Positions 62,312 to 64,000 of a DNA stretch of 64,000 nt are shown here, one piece after another; position 1 is the first letter of the stretch, and every line of letters begins with the position of its first letter. Source of the DNA: JAPPFW01 sp965231815 (lineage in GTDB: Bacteria; Actinomycetota; Acidimicrobiia; Spongiisociales; Spongiisociaceae); assembly GCA_965231815.1 (NCBI GenBank), contig OZ246890.1, forward strand, positions 1,302,001-1,366,000. Reading direction: 5' to 3'. The position numbers were made by a program, and so were the translations under genes. The notes beneath the pieces are model-generated. The model was given only the letters and a program-made list of their open reading frames with translations, was not told the origin of the DNA and ran no database searches.

Positions 62312-63421
62312 GTGAATCGTAACTGGCTTGAAAAGGACTTCTACCGGCTCCTAGAGGTTGGCAAGGATGCGGATCAGTCCACGATCAAGAAGTCCTACCG
62401 CCGATTGGCCCAGAAACTCCATCCCGACGCCAACCCCGATGATGCGGAGGCGGGCGAACACTTCAAGGATATCTCGGAGGCGTACTCGGTCCTTTCGGAT
62501 CCCGAGCGGAGAAAGGAGTACGACCAGGTGCGATCCATGGGGGCCGGAGCCTTCCGTGGAACTTCCGGTGGCGCCGGTCCGTTCGGAGGAGGCGGCCACG
62601 TTCGCATCGAAGACCTCTTGGGTGGCGGTCTCGGTGGGATAAGTGACCTGTTCGGGTTCCGGGGAGGCCGGCGCGGTCCCCAGCGCGGCGCCGACGTGTC
62701 CACCACCCTCGATATGACCTTCGACGAGGCGGTCAAGGGCACTACAGCCTCGGTGCGGATCGATAGTCCGGATACGTGCGGTCGCTGCGGTGGCGGTGGC
62801 GCCGAGCCCGGCACTACATTCGACGTATGCCCTGGCTGCGGCGGTACCGGAACGGTGGCCTCGAACCAGGGATTCTTCTCATTCACCAACCCGTGTCGAC
62901 AGTGCGGTGGTTCCGGCAGAACCTTCGACTCACCCTGCAGTCAGTGCCGGGGGTCCGGTCGGCAGCGGAGTGCCCGAGTTGTAAAGGTAAGGATTCCACC
63001 GGGCGTGAGTAACGGGAACACCATCCGGTTGCGCGGGAGAGGCTCGCCCGGGGAAAGGGGAGGTCCTCCCGGTGATCTGCTGGTCCAAGTCAGGGTGGCC
63101 GCCCACCGGTTGTTTTCCCGCAGCGGGGATGACCTCCTCCTGAAACTACCGATTACCTTCACGGAAGCCGCGCTCGGAGCGAAGGTGGAGGTTCCAACTC
63201 TCAATGGAGCGGTAACGCTGAAGATTCCGGCGGGAACCTCGTCCGGAATGATCTTCCGCGTGCGCAAGGAGGGAGTGAGGAGAGACCGTGGTCGGCCGGG
63301 TGACCTGCTGGTCACGGTTCAGGTGACCGTTCCGCCGAAACTGCCCAAAAAAGCCCGCAGGATGCTCGAGAACTTTAGTGAACTGTACGAAACGGAGAAC
63401 CCGCGCGATAACCTGTCATAG
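62312..63421 (+). CDS. dnaJ: Chaperone DnaJ
   Basis: A 369-residue type I Hsp40 starting at a GTG. J domain: DFYRLLEVGKDADQSTIKKS with HPD at KLHPDANPDD. A Gly/Phe-rich segment follows, then all four zinc-finger repeats: CGRCGGGG, CPGCGGTG, CRQCGGSG and CSQCRGSG. The C-terminal substrate-binding barrels are complete. It delivers clients to DnaK and stimulates its ATPase. Confidence 0.96.
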   Translation: MNRNWLEKDFYRLLEVGKDADQSTIKKSYRRLAQKLHPDANPDDAEAGEHFKDISEAYSVLSDPERRKEYDQVRSMGAGAFRGTSGGAGPFGGGGHVRIEDLLGGGLGGISDLFGFRGGRRGPQRGADVSTTLDMTFDEAVKGTTASVRIDSPDTCGRCGGGGAEPGTTFDVCPGCGGTGTVASNQGFFSFTNPCRQCGGSGRTFDSPCSQCRGSGRQRSARVVKVRIPPGVSNGNTIRLRGRGSPGERGGPPGDLLVQVRVAAHRLFSRSGDDLLLKLPITFTEAALGAKVEVPTLNGAVTLKIPAGTSSGMIFRVRKEGVRRDRGRPGDLLVTVQVTVPPKLPKKARRMLENFSELYETENPRDNLS

Positions 63422-63430
63422 GGAGGCAAG

Positions 63431-63838
63431 ATGGTCAACAATCCCAACCGGAACGAACTGGAAGCGGTCTATGTCATCTCGGTGGCGGCGGCTCTGGCCG
63501 GAATGCATCCCCAGACGCTGCGCATCTACGAGCGACGGGGACTGATCGAGCCCTTCCGCACACCGGGAGGTACCCGGCGCTACTCCGATGCAGATCTTGA
63601 ACGCTTGTCGTTGATCCAGGACCTAACTAGCCAAGGCATCAACATCGAAGGAGTGAAGCGCATCATGCAACTCGAGTCGGAGAACGGGGCTCTCCGTGCC
63701 GAGGTGCGACGTCTACGGCGGCGCATGGCGACGTTGGAAGAGGCCGCGGCGATTGCGATCCAGAATGCACAGCATTCCCGCCGGACCGATCTGCTCGCCC
63801 TTCGAGACCTGATTAGTTTTCCCGACCTGCCTCGCTGA
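63431..63838 (+). CDS. hspR: MerR-family heat-shock repressor HspR
   Basis: A 135-residue regulator. The winged-helix MerR motif is YVISVAAALAGMHPQTLRIYERRGLIEPFRTPGGTRRYSDAD, as in HspR, followed by a coiled-coil (ENGALRAEVRRLRRRMATLEEAAA). HspR uses DnaK as co-repressor, so the operon controls itself. GGGAGGCAAG precedes the ATG 9 bp after dnaJ. Confidence 0.94.
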   Translation: MVNNPNRNELEAVYVISVAAALAGMHPQTLRIYERRGLIEPFRTPGGTRRYSDADLERLSLIQDLTSQGINIEGVKRIMQLESENGALRAEVRRLRRRMATLEEAAAIAIQNAQHSRRTDLLALRDLISFPDLPR

Positions 63839-63882
63839 GCGGGATCAGGCCCGTCGGTTTTGTGGGTTGTCGGGTGTGGAAG

Positions 63883-64000
63883 TGTCCTACCCTGGTTGCA
63901 TAATGGTAGGTAGCCATATGCACCGCCGGTTCGGGTTGTTCGGTACCGAACGAACCGGGGCAGGGATCATCATATTGCGGACAGTTCAGCCGTCTCCTCC
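63883..64000 (+). repeat. Boundary repeat family, copy C (truncated by the window end)
   Basis: Starts 45 bp after hspR. It aligns to the middle of copies A and B (TGCATANTGGTNGGTANCC, GCACCGNCGGTTCG, GGTACCG and ACCGGGGNNGGGATCATC). The central hairpin is CGGTTCG (63927-63933) with CGAACCG (63951-63957), so the U-G pair of A and B becomes U-A. Also CCTACC/GGTAGG here replaces CCCACC/GGTGGG of copy A. Whether the 3' half is present lies beyond the window. Confidence 0.65.

Overview
The window is high-GC, gene-dense actinobacterial DNA. Pointers to Actinomycetota are clpS followed by a DUF2017 gene, a dnaK-grpE-dnaJ-hspR operon with a MerR-type HspR, and a topA-MFS-tmk-holB block. A deep lineage such as Acidimicrobiia would fit (fused NuoE-NuoF, excalibur/SLH surface protein, form II CoxL-type hydroxylase), but the class is an inference, not something the sequence proves.

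Layout. 1-5.4 kb: a BMP-type nucleoside/sugar ABC importer and a LacI regulator on the minus strand, divergent from ribokinase. 5.4-12 kb: clpS, DUF2017, a small DUF378 membrane protein, an LLM flavin oxidoreductase with a damaged 5' end, and a molybdenum hydroxylase in the order coxS-coxL-coxM. 12-14.3 kb: vsr, a C5-cytosine methyltransferase and an NgoMIV-like restriction endonuclease; the last two each carry one in-frame amber codon. 14.6-30.9 kb: argJ and a complete 13-gene complex I operon (nuoA-D, a fused nuoEF, nuoG-N). 31-34.3 kb: a bactofilin-like membrane protein and an AT-richer two-gene cassette of an OLD/ABC-type ATPase and a PIN-like nuclease. 34.4-40.3 kb: topA, an MFS transporter, tmk and holB.

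40.6-55.3 kb is a defence island. It holds a type I restriction system (hsdM, hsdS, hsdR) whose hsdM contains a run of 21 TC dinucleotides that puts the C-terminal part out of frame, as expected of a phase-variable switch. Between hsdS and hsdR sit three toxin-antitoxin-like modules (MNT/HEPN, a PaREP1/HEPN-like gene, Phd/VapC). HsdR carries an extra C-terminal Schlafen AlbA_2 domain. Beyond it are a MITE-like hairpin, two poorly known genes and McrBC, with mcrB frameshifted. The island is bracketed by two direct copies of a roughly 300-bp structured element; a third copy starts at the right end of the window.

55.4-64 kb: two tandem EamA exporters, a large surface protein joining SLH-like repeats, an HNH nuclease domain and an excalibur motif, then the dnaK operon. 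A second dispersed repeat of about 207 bp lies directly 3' of nuoN and of the SLH-HNH gene, with an inverted partial copy after argJ and a 33-bp fragment inside the defence island.

Two themes stand out. Broken or switchable reading frames concentrate in DNA-modification and restriction genes, while about 15 kb of nuo genes, topA and dnaK are intact. The defence island also looks like a modular, repeat-bounded unit with a built-in on/off switch in its methyltransferase.
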